DNA of 64,000 bases from Ophiobolus disseminans (taxonomy: Eukaryota; Ascomycota; Dothideomycetes; Pleosporales; Phaeosphaeriaceae). The stretch lies in contig MU006233.1 in the NCBI GenBank assembly GCA_010093685.1, positions 496,001-560,000 on the forward strand, written 5' to 3'. The notes under the pieces were generated by a model. That model was not told the origin of the DNA and made no database searches. It saw only the letters and a program-made list of their open reading frames with translations. Shown here piece after piece: positions 24,301 through 35,616 of the stretch (position 1 is its first letter; every line of letters begins with the position of its first letter). The position numbers and the translations under genes were made by a program.

Positions 24301-25364
24301 TATTGGTCGGCCACCAGCTGGACCTCGAGATGCCGCGCGCTGCCCGCGAGCTTCATGATGAAGATGGGCGAGCCGGGGATTTCCGATGCGGCGGCTGCGT
24401 ACAGCTGCTGGAAGTCCTCCTCGCGCTCGACCTTTCGGATGCCCTTGCCGCCACCGCCTTCCGAGGCCTTGACCATGACGGGGAAGCCGATCTTCTTGGC
24501 CGCCTCGAGGCCCTCCTGCCACGACTTGGTGCAGCCCTTTGTGTAAACCTGGTCCTCGACCGTGACAATGCCATGCTCATCGACCACGACTTCGTCGACG
24601 CCTGTTCCTGACCACGGGATGCAGGGCACCTTTGCGTGCTGTGCGACGATTGTAGACGAGATCTTGTCTCCGAGCGAGCGCATGGCCGATCCGGGGGGGC
24701 CAATGAAGACAATCTTCTTGGGCGAGGCGGCGAGCGACTCGGGTAGCTTTGGGTTTTCCGAGGCGTGTCCCCATCCAGCCCACACGGCGTGGACGTTCAT
24801 GCGCTCGGCGACATCGACAATGAGCTCGACGTTGGCGTAGTTGTTGTTGTTGGTGCCGCCGGGTACCTGCATATCCCCCATTAGCCATCCCGCCCGCTAT
24901 GGAAGGAGCTCAGAATCACCCACCTCGACATACTGGTCGGCCATGCGGATGTACTCTGCATTGGCCTGCAGGTCCTCGGGCGTGGCCATGACGGTGAACT
25001 GAATCGCCCGCTCATCGCCAAACGTCTCGTATGCCCACTTCCGCACCGAGCGGATCTCCTTGACTGCTGCAATACCGTTGTTCGCAATGAGCACCTATTC
25101 GCACCCCACATGTCAGCACGCGCCTGCCCAATCGCCCCGGTGGCTGCCCAATTGGCGTTTCCTCACATTTGTAATGACCGTGTGTCCGTCGTTGGCCGTG
25201 ACAAAGTCCTTGACCTTGCCCGGTGCCGCGGCCTGGACGTGGTTTCCGCCGATGAAGTGCGGCGCAAGGTTGAACTTGGCCGCGTACGAGCTGGTCCCGC
25301 CATTGGCGGTCCCGTTGGCGCTCTTCTGTGCAGCTCCAGCCATGTTGTCGGTCGCAATTCCCAT
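18329..25364 (-). CDS. ACC1: Acetyl-CoA carboxylase, cytosolic multidomain
   Basis: Carboxylates acetyl-CoA to malonyl-CoA, the committed step of fatty-acid synthesis. Four exons: 25364-25167, 25094-24924, 24866-19901 and 19851-18329, phases 0, 0, 1; total 2285 residues, matching the fungal family. Order: biotin carboxylase ([19 protein letters not shown] loop, [20 protein letters not shown]), biotin carboxyl carrier with EVMKM and the biotinylated Lys at 739, the long central region, then the two-part carboxyltransferase ([65 protein letters not shown]). The short N-terminal exon is typical of fungal ACC. The largest gene in the window, with no frameshift or stop. Long open frames on the opposite strand here are codon-bias shadows. 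Confidence 0.98.
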
Positions 25365-27259
25365 GCACGAGTGGCGGGTGTAGAGGAGGTGAGATCGGAG
25401 CTGGGCAGAGCTTCGCCTCTAGCTTTTCGTCTGTAGATCTCTGGAATGACCTAAGATGACGACGCTGGTCACCTGCAGTTTTTGACAATTGCTGCAAAAA
25501 GAGTGCAGAACGGGGTTTACAGCAGCTGCCGGTGGGAGAAGCCGAGCAGCAAATTAGTAGTGTAGTGGGATATAGTCTAGTGGTACAAGTCGGCGGCGTG
25601 AGAAGTTGCGTGTGCCTGGGAGGAAGCAGCAACAACGACTGTCAATGCTACGGTGGGAGGAAGGTGCGAACTGAATCGGCACCGGGTATCTGAGGTGAGA
25701 GGAAGGGAGACAGTAGCTGCAGCAGCTCGGGGAGACGTGGTATGTAATAAATTTCCTCAGACGCGGAACACCCCAAGCCTTCCGAGCTGTTGAGCTTCGG
25801 CCAGCCTGCCCATCACCAGCGATACCGAACCTGGCCAGGGAGAGCGCCTCACGTCCCCCATGACGCCCTGTCAACCGCCGCATCTCGGACCTCGTCCGGC
25901 TTCCGAGCCTGAGTTTGCATTGTACTTATTCACTGCCTGGGAGTGTCTGCATCGTAAAAGCTGTCCTTCTCGCAAGCATTGCTCAGAGGGTTGTGAACGC
26001 GGTACTCGAGGCGTTGAGCTCTCAAGACTCCACTAATGCCGGCACCGCGCCCAACAGTCCCCATCCATCGCTCCCTCACGAATAGAGACGGGTTGAGCTC
26101 CTCGCTATCTCTCAGCAGCAGCCGCTGATCCGTTATTCGTCGTCATTTCATGCGGGGAATTGTGGTACGCATGCTTCTCTAATCCAACACAACTCCACTC
26201 CTCAACAGTCCTTATACTTATCATCCACATGAATGCCCTCCTCTCCGTTCATCGATGAGGCTGCTGAAGAAGCCGGCTCCTCTCTACACATTGCCATCTC
26301 GCTTAGTAGAGTATCTACACCTGTCGTTGAGCCTGCCACCCGGCTCTCCGCCTCCGATCAGAGACATCTCGGAGTCCGCTGGTCTACAGCCAATCACACG
26401 CCAAGATAGTCCGCATTCCCATCTTCTCGGATGAGCTTGTCACCGTCGGCGCTGCTGTTTATAGAAATAGAAGCCATCTACATGACGCTTGACATCGTGA
26501 GGAAGGTGAATGAGCCGGTAATACGCCGGGCGTGTGGCTCCGATGATGGTGTGAGACTTGGGCTGCGATGGCGCGCACCGGTCGAGCGATGGTCTGCTTC
26601 GAATTTGCCTCGGGCCCGACGGCTTTCTCCACCGCCTGCAAATCACGCATCGCCTCTCTTTTGCACTGCGATAGCGACTCAACTCATCCTAAGGTTCCAG
26701 TGAATCACAGCGTGTCAAACAAGTGTTGAATGCCATCCCAGGTTTGGCATGTCAGCCATGCGAAGCTAAGTTCCGAGCCTGCATTCCGAAGATCCAGGGT
26801 CGCGCTCGCGGTCCGAACCGCTGGGTTTTGACATCAGAATCGTACGATTTCCTCTATGCACAGTCACCACCACGTCTGTGCAAGACACTACCCCAGATTC
26901 TTGCGTAGTTCGCGAGGCTGAGGTATCGGAGCTGGTCCCTGATTGATATCGACACCCGACGTCACCCTATTAGGAAGTATAATGGCATGAGGAATCAGTC
27001 GTAAGGAAGTCGATTCAAACAGACAAAAGAAATGGTATTGAGCGATATGTAAGTCCACAAAACAGCCACCAGGCTCCTCCTCCAAACTATGTGCGGTGCA
27101 AAATGATCCAAGAATTGCGCAAACGCATCGAGCAACCGTGCCACTCTGGCTTGGGCTAGTACCTGCATCACATGCAAATCTCGCCGCCAGGGACATATCC
27201 CGACGACCAAACACGTCAATCTGCATGCAGGATCCCACTCGATCCGCTTCCGCCCATGC
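25365..27259. other. Intergenic region, ACC1 upstream
   Basis: This 1.9-kb interval holds the presumed ACC1 promoter and leader near 25365-25800 and the downstream region of the NudE gene. No open frame in it shows family features. A tRNA A-box-like string near 25566 lacks the rest of a tRNA. Confidence 0.5.
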
Positions 27260-29102
27260 CTAGTACGTCTCCTCCTCGTTCTGGGTCGACATCTTGCGCG
27301 GCCGTGCAGGCGGGCCCATGTCACCCCCATCCACAAACCCAGAGCTCGTTCTCCGCCCCGCGCTCTGTCTTCTTGGCAGTCCGCTCGGTGTGGGGATGCC
27401 AGACTTCTCCAGGGTCAGTCTGCGTGCCACGGGTGTTGCGACGTTGCTGCCGTCGCTATTGCTACCAGTCTCGGCGTCTCGCAGTGACATTGACAACGAC
27501 TGTGAGTGGCTGTGTCCGCTCGAGATTCCGCTCATTGAGCTGCGCGGGCGTTGTATGCGCCCGCTCATGGACGCGCTCGAGTAGTGACCCATCGGCGTTC
27601 GTGTGCTGCCCCTGCTTTCTGGCCGTTGCAGGCCGTTTCTGCTCTCCGGTCGTGGCACACCATTCCTGCTCTCTGGCCGTGGTTGGGATGATATGGATGC
27701 ACGACTACTGGGTCTGCTGTTGCTCGGCTCGCGCGAACTGGGTACGCCGAATGAGAGCCGGCTTACACCAGAAGTGGGAATGTCGTTGCGTGACGAGGCC
27801 GTTGACGCGTGTGATGTGCGTTTCCTGTTGCTTCTTAATGTCACGTTGTTCGGTATGTGATGCCCCAGTGCACTTCCGTTCCGAGGACTCGCTCGTGGAG
27901 GGGTGTTGGTAGGCGCAGGGAGCTTCGATCGTGCTGAGTATACCCGTTCCTCGAGCTTCTGCATCTTTCCAATTAGCCCTCGAATCTGGTAAAGCGAACC
28001 AGACCGTGGCAACCCGCCTGCTGGTGCATTGCCTCCAATACTTGGTCTTGTTCCCCTGGGTGCGGGAGCCGTTGTCTTGATCGATGGTGTTGCGCGCCCG
28101 TTGGTTCCCATGCTTGGTCGAGCTGCTGGTACGCTCGGGCCTCGAGAGTGACGGGGCAGTCGAGGTTGGGGCATTCCCGGGCGGGGTGTGGCCGCTGGAT
28201 CGAATTTGGCAACTGAAGCCTTTCGCCTCGGCATCGGCGTAGAGGGTATAGGCCGTGTGGACAGTGGCGCGTCAGACAACGGCGGCGATGGCGGTGTGAT
28301 CTCTGGACGGAGGGCGTCTGATTTGGTGTGAGGCGGGGTCGAAGCGGCGGTCGGTGAGGACAGGGTCGTTGCTGTCGTCGATGCCTCTGAAGCAGGTGAA
28401 CGTGGTCGTAACGAGTCTCCTGCAAGGTGGTTGGATACCTTGCGCTGGTGGTGTCTCTCGATAGTGGCTTCTGCGATGCGCAGCTTCTCTTGCACAATGT
28501 CGGCCTCTATGCGCAAGTCTGAAAGTTCGTCTCGTAGCCGTTGGGTCTCTATCCGCAGCCCCTCACGCTCCTGCTCGCCAATCTTCATTTCCTCCTCCAT
28601 CATTACTCCTCGCTCGATCGACACATTGTACTTGGACTCCACATCTTCCAGTGACGAAGTTTGGTGACGCGCCTGGCGCTCAAAGTCGTCGCTTTGCACT
28701 TCGATATCTCGTAGTTTCATTTGAAGACTTCGCTGTCCGTCGCGCAGTGCGGTGATCTCCTTTTGCAGGGCGTTTTGTGCGTTGTTGGCTTCGGTCTTGC
28801 TTTGCTTGTATTTGGCCTGTAATCCTCGTGAGCACGGTTTCGACGGTCTTGCCAGGGCCACATACCTTCCACTCCTCCACTTCGAACCCTAACCTCTCTG
28901 CCTTCTCCTGCAACTTCCTCTCCCGCTTCTCGCTCTCCTCGACATCGCGCTCTAGTTCCGCTTCTAGTTCCTTACTCGAGGCCTGGAACTCCTGCAGCTC
29001 CGCCTCGAGTGTCTCGTATTGCGCCTTGTAATAGGCCAGCTCCTCCTGCACGCTGCTCCACCCTCCACTTGGGGGCGAAGATGGGGCATCGTCACCTGCC
29101 AT
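27260..29102 (-). CDS. nudE: NudE-like nuclear distribution protein
   Basis: Coiled-coil adaptor that binds LIS1/NudF and cytoplasmic dynein and supports nuclear migration and dynein loading. Two exons, 29102-28866 and 28816-27260, join in phase 0 to give 597 residues. Residues 1 to about 190 are a continuous coiled coil: [93 protein letters not shown]. The first block is the conserved NudE/NDEL1 N-terminus. The remainder is a long Ser/Pro/Arg-rich tail with short repeats ([26 protein letters not shown]), as in other filamentous ascomycete NudE proteins. The [20 protein letters not shown] stretch near the end resembles microtubule-binding basic tails (inference). Confidence 0.9.
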
Positions 29103-29778
29103 CGTGGCAGTGTGACTGTTGCGACTTCGGAGGGCTCAGGAGAAGGCGCGGGGGTGGTTAGGCGTGCGCACCCGTGAAACGGTCGGAAGATATGAATGTG
29201 TCGCTGGTGTTGTTACGTGAGAGAGAGTGCGGCCTTTGCCACATGCGAGAAGTGACGTGTGCGCTGGTCGTTCCTGCCTTCTCTTTCCCTCCGCTGTTGC
29301 CCGTTTCACATTCAGGGTTGCCAGCTATGCGCCACTGCCTGGTCGAGTTCTTCCGGCTGGTCCAAATGCCCGTCGTGTCGCAATAGTAGCAATAGTCCTG
29401 TCCCTGCTCTGGTTAGTAGTTAGTACCCCGCCGTCGTGCGGTCGGCGGTGTTGTGCTGTCACTGGACATGTTGATCGCTGGCAAGCGGGCGGGTTTAGCG
29501 TGCGCACGAGCCGTGACCCCAGCAACCACCCTGCAAGCCACATCCGCCTGTCAACCAGCCCCTTCCATGTGTCGCATTCACTGTCGCATTGAAAGGACGA
29601 TGACTACAATGTCAATATCTCACAAGCAACCCAACAACTAATTGAAAGGTATTTCCACCTATATATTTACTGAATGATACTCATACAACCAACCTCCTTG
29701 CGCCGGCATGCTACTACGATTAAACGCGAACAACAAAACCGTGGGTATATATACAATCTGAGCCTCGGTGCTCATTTT
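29103..29778. other. Intergenic region upstream of nudE
   Basis: Probable nudE promoter at the left part and downstream sequence of the carrier gene at the right. No gene recognised. Confidence 0.5.
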
Positions 29779-31397
29779 TCACTCCTTGATACCACCCTCA
29801 CCACCATCGATATCCCTAACATCCGCATCCTCTACGGCATGTTTGACCCGCTGTCCTACGTTCGCAGCAGCATCTCTACCCGTTGCGCCAGCGCCCGCAG
29901 CATGTTCGGTCGCGTTGTCGATGCTGCTCTTGCTGTTCTCCAGAATCTGCGCAGTGTCTGAGGAGGTGTTGTTGGCTGCTTCTTTGCCTCGATCCAGTAG
30001 GTCACTTGCTTGCTTTGATGCTGATTCGGAGAGCTCGCTGCCTTTTGCGTAGGCATTGTTGGCTTGCTGTTTTCCAGTCTCTACGAGTTCTGAGGCACGT
30101 TGAGATCCCTCGGTGGCGACTTCCTTCACTTTCTCAGACGCTTGTCCTGCCAGTTCGACACCTTTAGCGTAGGCTCCGTTAGCTTGCTCTTTGCCCTGCT
30201 CGTAGAGATCCTTCGCTCCATCTGATGCTCGTTTGGCTAGTTCTTCTGGCCCTGGATACTTCTTCATCGCATTTACTACAGTATAGTAGAGGCTAATGAC
30301 CATGGTATGGATGCGATCCTTCATCAACATAGTGATGCCGTGTGAGAAGAAGCCCTTTATAACCTCGGCACCGAGACCTTGGTAGAGTCCACCTAGACCC
30401 TCTGTTTCAGCAATACGAATGATAGTGCTGAAGACTGTTCGTTGCCTGGCTTGTGCTGCCTTGGAGCCTGGCTTCTCTATCTCTGACGTTTCGCCCACGG
30501 TCGACGTGGGCTTTTGGGACGATACTTGGGCTCGTGTTTTGGCTAGTGAAAACGGATAGGTAACAGTCGAAGCCATAGCCTTGCTCATTGCAGCCAGAAG
30601 GAAGGTAAGGCGCGCGCCTGGGTCATCTCGCTTCGTCCTAGGAACAAGCAGGCGCAGTAGTACCTTGTGAAGTAGCATTGTAACCGACGGATTCAAGGTC
30701 AGAATCAAGCTTGCCGAGTATCCTGACCAAAAACCTTGGATACCCTTTTCGCGCAGAATCTCGCGTGCGATATCTCGAACGCTGGACCTTGGAGGAGTCG
30801 TCATCAGCGAATCTTCCCTGAGCATAGCTGCCGTCTGCTTTCTCGTGACAATCTGCTGGAGCGGCGTCGTGAAGAGCTTGGAGAAGGCGCCCGCAACAAC
30901 ACCCACGCCAATCTCCTCTAACACCGGTAAGCTCTTTCCGCTGTCGCGCGCCGTCAGCCGTCGCTGGCGAACGTACGAGTATGCAAGAAAGAACAGAAAG
31001 CTATCTGCAACGCCCTTCAGGACCTCTGGCACCACTCCACTATAGAATGCCTGTATGCCTCCTTCGCGCTCGTAGATTGTCTCGATGGCATCGATGATGC
31101 CGGTATAATGTGCATGTTGGCCATCGCGTTTCAATTGCCGCTGGGCTTGTAGGCGCGTGATGACGAGATCGAGCGGATATGTGATGAGCTTCGAGATAGC
31201 TGTGCCAGCCGCGCCTGAGGTGGCATGGCCGAGGGCTGGAAGCGCAGGTCCGATTGCGTTGTGGTGCTCGCTCGAGATGTGGTATAAGGTAAACGCATCC
31301 TTCCAAACGTCAGTGAAGCTGTGCCGAGGTAAACAATTGAGCTTACAAGCTGTGAGTTGTAGATGTAGTTCGCTTTGTCCGGGTTGCTTGACGCCAT
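29779..31397 (-). CDS. Mitochondrial-carrier-family protein, PMP47-like, with LEA-like C-terminal tail
   Basis: Two exons, 31397-31347 and 31299-29779, join in phase 0 to give 523 residues. Three carrier repeats are visible by their signature helices: TYPLDLVITRLQAQ (about 57-70), TTPLQQIVTRKQ and TYPFSLAKTRAQ. Sequence style (GIQAFYSGVVPEVLKGVADSFLFFL, GFWSGYSASLILTLNPS) fits the peroxisomal ANT1/PMP47 group that exchanges adenine nucleotides or cofactors across the peroxisomal membrane. Family members usually end near 330-420 residues. Here residues 362-523 add a hydrophilic Ala/Glu/Lys/Ser-rich tail with two 21-residue units 40 residues apart (starting GKEQANGAYAKG and GKQQANNAYAKG), resembling late-embryogenesis-abundant or amphipathic-helix repeats. 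No stop or frameshift separates carrier and tail. The substrate is unknown. Confidence 0.85.
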
Positions 31398-32141
31398 GAT
31401 TGCTTGCTACAGTGTATTCGAGATCTGCACGGGGATGTTGCGACTAGATATAGATAGAGAGATAAAAGCGGGGAAAGCTGGTATGCATCGTGTTTGCAGA
31501 GCGGAACCGACTGCTCTTTGTGTTACTTTGCGGAGATGCGGCCGCGCAGACGACGTCATTCTCGCGGGCCATCAGCCGGAGATTCGCTCGTGATCATCAC
31601 CCTTTCCACAACTCATCTCAACTTCGCTTTCACAGATGCTGCCATTGCAGTAAAATCAGACTTAGACTGTGTGGCTGAAAACTTTCATGTAGGCGCAGGG
31701 CAAATCATATCAAAAGACATGCAGAGAGATGTTCCATAGCACCTCTCCACGCCCAACACTCCTTTTATCCCTTCATTCTCATCTCAACATTGCACTTCGC
31801 AGCTTCCTCCACCATTTCCCGCCTACAGTCACAATTGCCCTCTTTTACTGCCTTTCTCTCACTGTCGCAAATCGAAGAGTCTCGCGAGGTCAGCACAAGT
31901 AAGCTCGATGAACGTCACTAGAATTCCTATCTACCTAGCAAAGCCACCGACGACCACTTTGAGGACCGCAAAACAAACGGACGATGGGGGAAAATGATGT
32001 ACCTGTTCTCAATGCCCATAGAGGCCCCTACTATGCGCCAAAATTCCATATTGTTGCATATGGCACCCACGTGCCTCAATCATCGTGTTTCATGCCCTTG
32101 GAGTTCATTAGTTGAGTGATATTGCAGACAGGACAGATCAC
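31398..32141. other. Intergenic region upstream of the carrier gene
   Basis: No supported gene. The first ~150 bp next to the carrier start are the likely promoter. Confidence 0.5.
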
Positions 32142-33796
32142 TTACCAGTGCCTTCTCCATCGCAACTTTCTCTTACGGATCATTTCCTTTAGGGTCGTTG
32201 AGATACGGTCAGAGTCGTCAGACTCCTCTAGATCATGGAAACCTTCGGATGTGCACTCATCTTCCGAGTCGTCCCACATACGGTACACCTTCTCATGTGA
32301 GTCGCTTGCTTCGAGCTCCACATCCCACCTTATATGTTCAGGCGCTACCGACGACCGCCCCTGTCGGTTTAAATGATTAGCTAGCGGCAAGTGTCGTAGT
32401 AGGAGAGGTGTATTACCTCGCGCAGATATTGATGCATGTCGCGTGACCAGTTGTCGCGAGAAGTGGTAAAAAAACCTGTCATATCTCTTTCGAGGCGCTT
32501 GAGCTCGTAGTAGTCGGCTCTATGCATGGGGGTAAGGCCACGATACGACCAAAGAACCTCAAGCTTCGCATTAGCACTGCTGAAAGCGTGGAAACCTTGG
32601 CAAAACACACCAAGGCGTCGGCAAGCACGTTCACCCGTATGTTGCTTTGTACGAATGCGACTTTCAAATCGAACCGTGCCTATCACACAATTAGCTGTTA
32701 CATAGCCCCTTCCTGATAGTAGGTAGTATTTGCCTTGTTCTGTATCTTCAGCAGGGGACTGAAAGCGTGACGGAGTTCCTCTCTGCGGATGTACTTTGTC
32801 TGCTTCGTGGTGTACCCTAACGAACCCGAACCAGGCTTTCCCGGTGTACGGAGCGTTCTGTAACGATCAATTTTGCACTCCAATATCAAAGAGCGCAGTA
32901 ATCTTGTGGCGTCAAACCCCAACTAGAATGGATCTTTGAGGAGTATGTTCTTCAGGTCCTCGGGCTTCCGAATATGATAACTGCGCATAGCTTTGTTGTA
33001 TAGAGCTTCGACCCCCTCCAGCGCCGTTGCTCGCCCAACAAAAGTAGGGTCGATAAAGTGTGGGCTTTTGTGAGATTTCTGAAGATGGGCGACATGGCGC
33101 GACAGAAATCCGTCGCCGAAGAGAGTGCAAGCCGGAAGATAGGCGCCCTCGGCTGTTCTCTGCCCCCAAAGGTAGACGTAGACCATGTCGCGCAATTCAC
33201 GAGGTAAGCAGCCTTGGAGCTTTTCGGCGAACTTCCGATTCCAAGCTATTGAGTAGGTAGCGACGACATCATTGTCTGCGCTGTCAGTATTGCTGATCAA
33301 ATCAGTGGTTGTACTTTGAATGTCTCGAGAGACGATCTTACTCGCGGCGCCATTGCTTGTAGTATTGCTGGTGTTGTAGCTTCGCTTCGTTCGTGTTTTG
33401 CAACTCGATTCTAAGCCGTCGCAGCTCTGTCTCCAAACTCCGTTCCTCGGCCGCGTACTTGCGATCCCTACATCGAACCGTTAGTATCATTCTTGCAAAA
33501 TCAACTTGATGACTCGGTACGCCATACTGAGCTGCAAACTGATTGCGTTCTGACCAAGCCCTTGTGCACGAATTAGTGAGACCTCTTCTGAAGCTCGAGC
33601 AAGACACCAACTGGGAGAATCCCGTAGTCCTTGGATCAACTTCCATTGCAAGCCGTAATTTCGTTATTACTGATGTAGCAGCGACTTTTATGAATTTCGT
33701 TATCGCTGCGCAAATTTTGTCAACGTGGTGAGGGCTCAATTTGACAAGTATGATAGCGAGGACCGAGAAGTGGCAGTGTACCGAAAAGTTATCCAT
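32142..33796 (-). pseudogene. Uncharacterised fungal family, copy A: disrupted by an in-frame stop and a frameshift
   Basis: Pieces in order on the minus strand: exon 33796-33528, exon 33467-33342 (coiled-coil RRLRIELQNTNEAKLQHQQ), exon from 33292 with CLPRELRDMVYVYLWGQRTA. The frame hits TAG at 32923-32925 after LKNILLKDPF, yet homology to copy B (37383-38183) continues straight past it: LGFDATRLLRSLILECKIDRYR versus AGFNPLSTIKELIVACKLDRYR. Downstream, an intron 32733-32680 has a GC donor. Then RFDLKVAFVQSNIRVNVL and NAKLEVLWSYRG match one continuous stretch of copy B but lie in different frames (shift near 32575-32590). A last clean intron (32416-32361) leads to the acidic tail with KVYRMWDDSEDE. 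The first 125 residues of exon 3 could still be translated. Function is unknown. Confidence 0.7.
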
Positions 33797-33816
33797 TGTA
33801 ATACCACGGTTTGTTC

Positions 33817-35028
33817 TCAATCTCGAGCCTCATCCTGGCTATGGAAAGCTTGAGATACAGCCAGACTGACAACAGGATAACTCATTATCCGGTCGTGGAG
33901 CCCATGCTTGACAATTTGTTCTCGCACCACGCCGCCCTTGCCCTCCCACTCCATTTCCCAACCTCCCGCACCAAGTGGAGTCTTTTGCTTAGCTTTGATC
34001 TTCTCCAGATCGTCGAAAGTAAGAGATGCAGATGGCTCCAGCGTGGCGTTCACAGCATGCCAGAACAGCACATCCGAATGTATCCATGGTATGTCGTAGT
34101 CATCTTCCGCGTGTATGAGCGTGATGTCATACTTCCGTCGCCTTTCTCCTGTCTTTGCGCTGTCCAGATGCCGGATCATGTCGGCAAGCTTCTCTTTCGA
34201 TGGGAACTTTGTTCGAATGAAGCGGTTGAGGAGTGCGAGGAGCTTGGGAAAGAAAGCGACTGGTGACAAAAGAGGAACGGTACCAGCAACTTTATAGGTT
34301 CGCGCCAATTGCGCTACGTCAGCAAAAGGCGCGACAAGGACGGTGCCTGCGAAAAGCACAGGTGGTGATTGCAGGGCATAATGATGTGTCACTGCAATAG
34401 CAACAGCGGTACCAATGGACTGCGCAAACACAACTATTCTTTCGGGAGGTATGCCAGCTTCATCCAACGCGAACTTGACCAGAGTGAGACCATCCGTGAG
34501 CAGGCCTGCTTCTGAAGGCCATCCAGTGCTTGTCCCAAAGCCTCGGTAATCAATAGCAAGGATATGGACGTTCGTAGATGTTGCAGATAAAGCTCGGTAG
34601 CTCTGAGGTCGCCATCCTGAACCAAGAGTGCCTGCTGCTCCGTGGAAGTAAATCACCAGTTGAGCTGTTGGGTCCTCTTTTAGAAGTTTGAACGAAAGTC
34701 GATCTTCGATATCTTCGCACAGCCCTGTCGGTTCTTCGCGCAGCTCCTTTTGGTTCTTGCGATAAGTCTCGAGCGGCAAGACATGCCATGCATGCAGTGT
34801 CTGTCCATCCGGGGTTTTAAGATGGAATGGCGTGACCTGGTTTCTTAAGAAACCCCATTGCTCTGGGACATTGACGTCCTGGAACCAGGTGAGAGTAACC
34901 TTGTGCAAAAAGATAACATGGTCTTGTAGCGTGGGGATGGTGAGTAGGCAGACAAAAGCAGCGTAAATCCCGACAATGCCGGCAAGAGTGCCAAGCAAAG
35001 GCTTCAGAACCGCAGAAATTGAAGGCAT
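33817..35028 (-). CDS. Membrane-anchored alpha/beta hydrolase (ABHD12-like)
   Basis: Single exon, 403 residues, from the ATG at 35028; the frame is open a little further upstream but only through non-ATG codons. An N-terminal hydrophobic helix (about residues 8-30, LKPLLGTLAGIVGIYAAFVC) anchors the protein. The hydrolase fold shows the oxyanion HGAAGT (129-134), IDYRGFGTSTG, the nucleophile elbow FAQSIGTA with Ser204, the acid in HAEDDYD (Asp309 or 310), and the likely catalytic His in VKHGLHD (375 or 378). ABHD12/ABHD13-type proteins are serine hydrolases acting on acylglycerols or lysophospholipids at ER or other membranes; substrate here is inferred only. The broken copy-A gene begins 20 bp downstream on the same strand. 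Confidence 0.9.
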   Translation of the reverse strand: MPSISAVLKPLLGTLAGIVGIYAAFVCLLTIPTLQDHVIFLHKVTLTWFQDVNVPEQWGFLRNQVTPFHLKTPDGQTLHAWHVLPLETYRKNQKELREEPTGLCEDIEDRLSFKLLKEDPTAQLVIYFHGAAGTLGSGWRPQSYRALSATSTNVHILAIDYRGFGTSTGWPSEAGLLTDGLTLVKFALDEAGIPPERIVVFAQSIGTAVAIAVTHHYALQSPPVLFAGTVLVAPFADVAQLARTYKVAGTVPLLSPVAFFPKLLALLNRFIRTKFPSKEKLADMIRHLDSAKTGERRRKYDITLIHAEDDYDIPWIHSDVLFWHAVNATLEPSASLTFDDLEKIKAKQKTPLGAGGWEMEWEGKGGVVREQIVKHGLHDRIMSYPVVSLAVSQAFHSQDEARD

Positions 35029-35616
35029 GACGAACTGGAATATGCGCAAGATAATCAAGAAAAGGAAGGAGGTAGACGAGATGTTGATGTGCGTGGGTGA
35101 CTGGAGGCGGGAAGCTGCGTTTCAACCAAAATCGATAAGCGCTTAGCGCACATATCACATGCACGCTGCAGGTTCACCCTCAGTCCGTGCCGTCGCGCAC
35201 CACGCGTCGCCTCCGTTGTGCACGAGAGCTGCTGGATACTCGTCATGGACGTATTTCACACTGCCGTGCAAGAGTACACGACCTCATGGACATCCGTTCT
35301 TGGGCAATTCGTAATCGAAGCATCGACATGCTAGGGCTACCTACCCATTATCGACTAGTCGTATTAGATCCTTTTCCAAGACTGCTGTGCCTCAATATCT
35401 GCCAGCCGGGATTGAGATAAGAGTGGTGCTCTCATGTAGCCATGAAACTGCGTGGCGGTCGGTTTCTAGGCGCGTACACGTTTAGCGCTACGCATCGCGA
35501 CACAGTCCACCGCATCGTTTGACAACCTTTGCACTTGTTGCCAGCTGCTAGCTGTGTCTGTCTCATAGCGAGCATACCTCTTCCTTTTCACTCTTTTCCT
35601 GGTGCTTGACCGCACG
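35029..35616. promoter_or_regulatory. Divergent promoter between hydrolase and membrane-protein genes
   Basis: This 588-bp interval separates divergent start codons (hydrolase leftward, multi-pass membrane protein rightward). CT-rich stretches precede 35617. No specific operator was recognised. Confidence 0.4.

Noticed and set aside
25560..25640. tRNA-like string (TATAGTCTAGTGGTACAAG) upstream of ACC1
   Set aside because: Only an A-box-like segment is present; no GTTCRANNC B-box or cloverleaf pairing follows.
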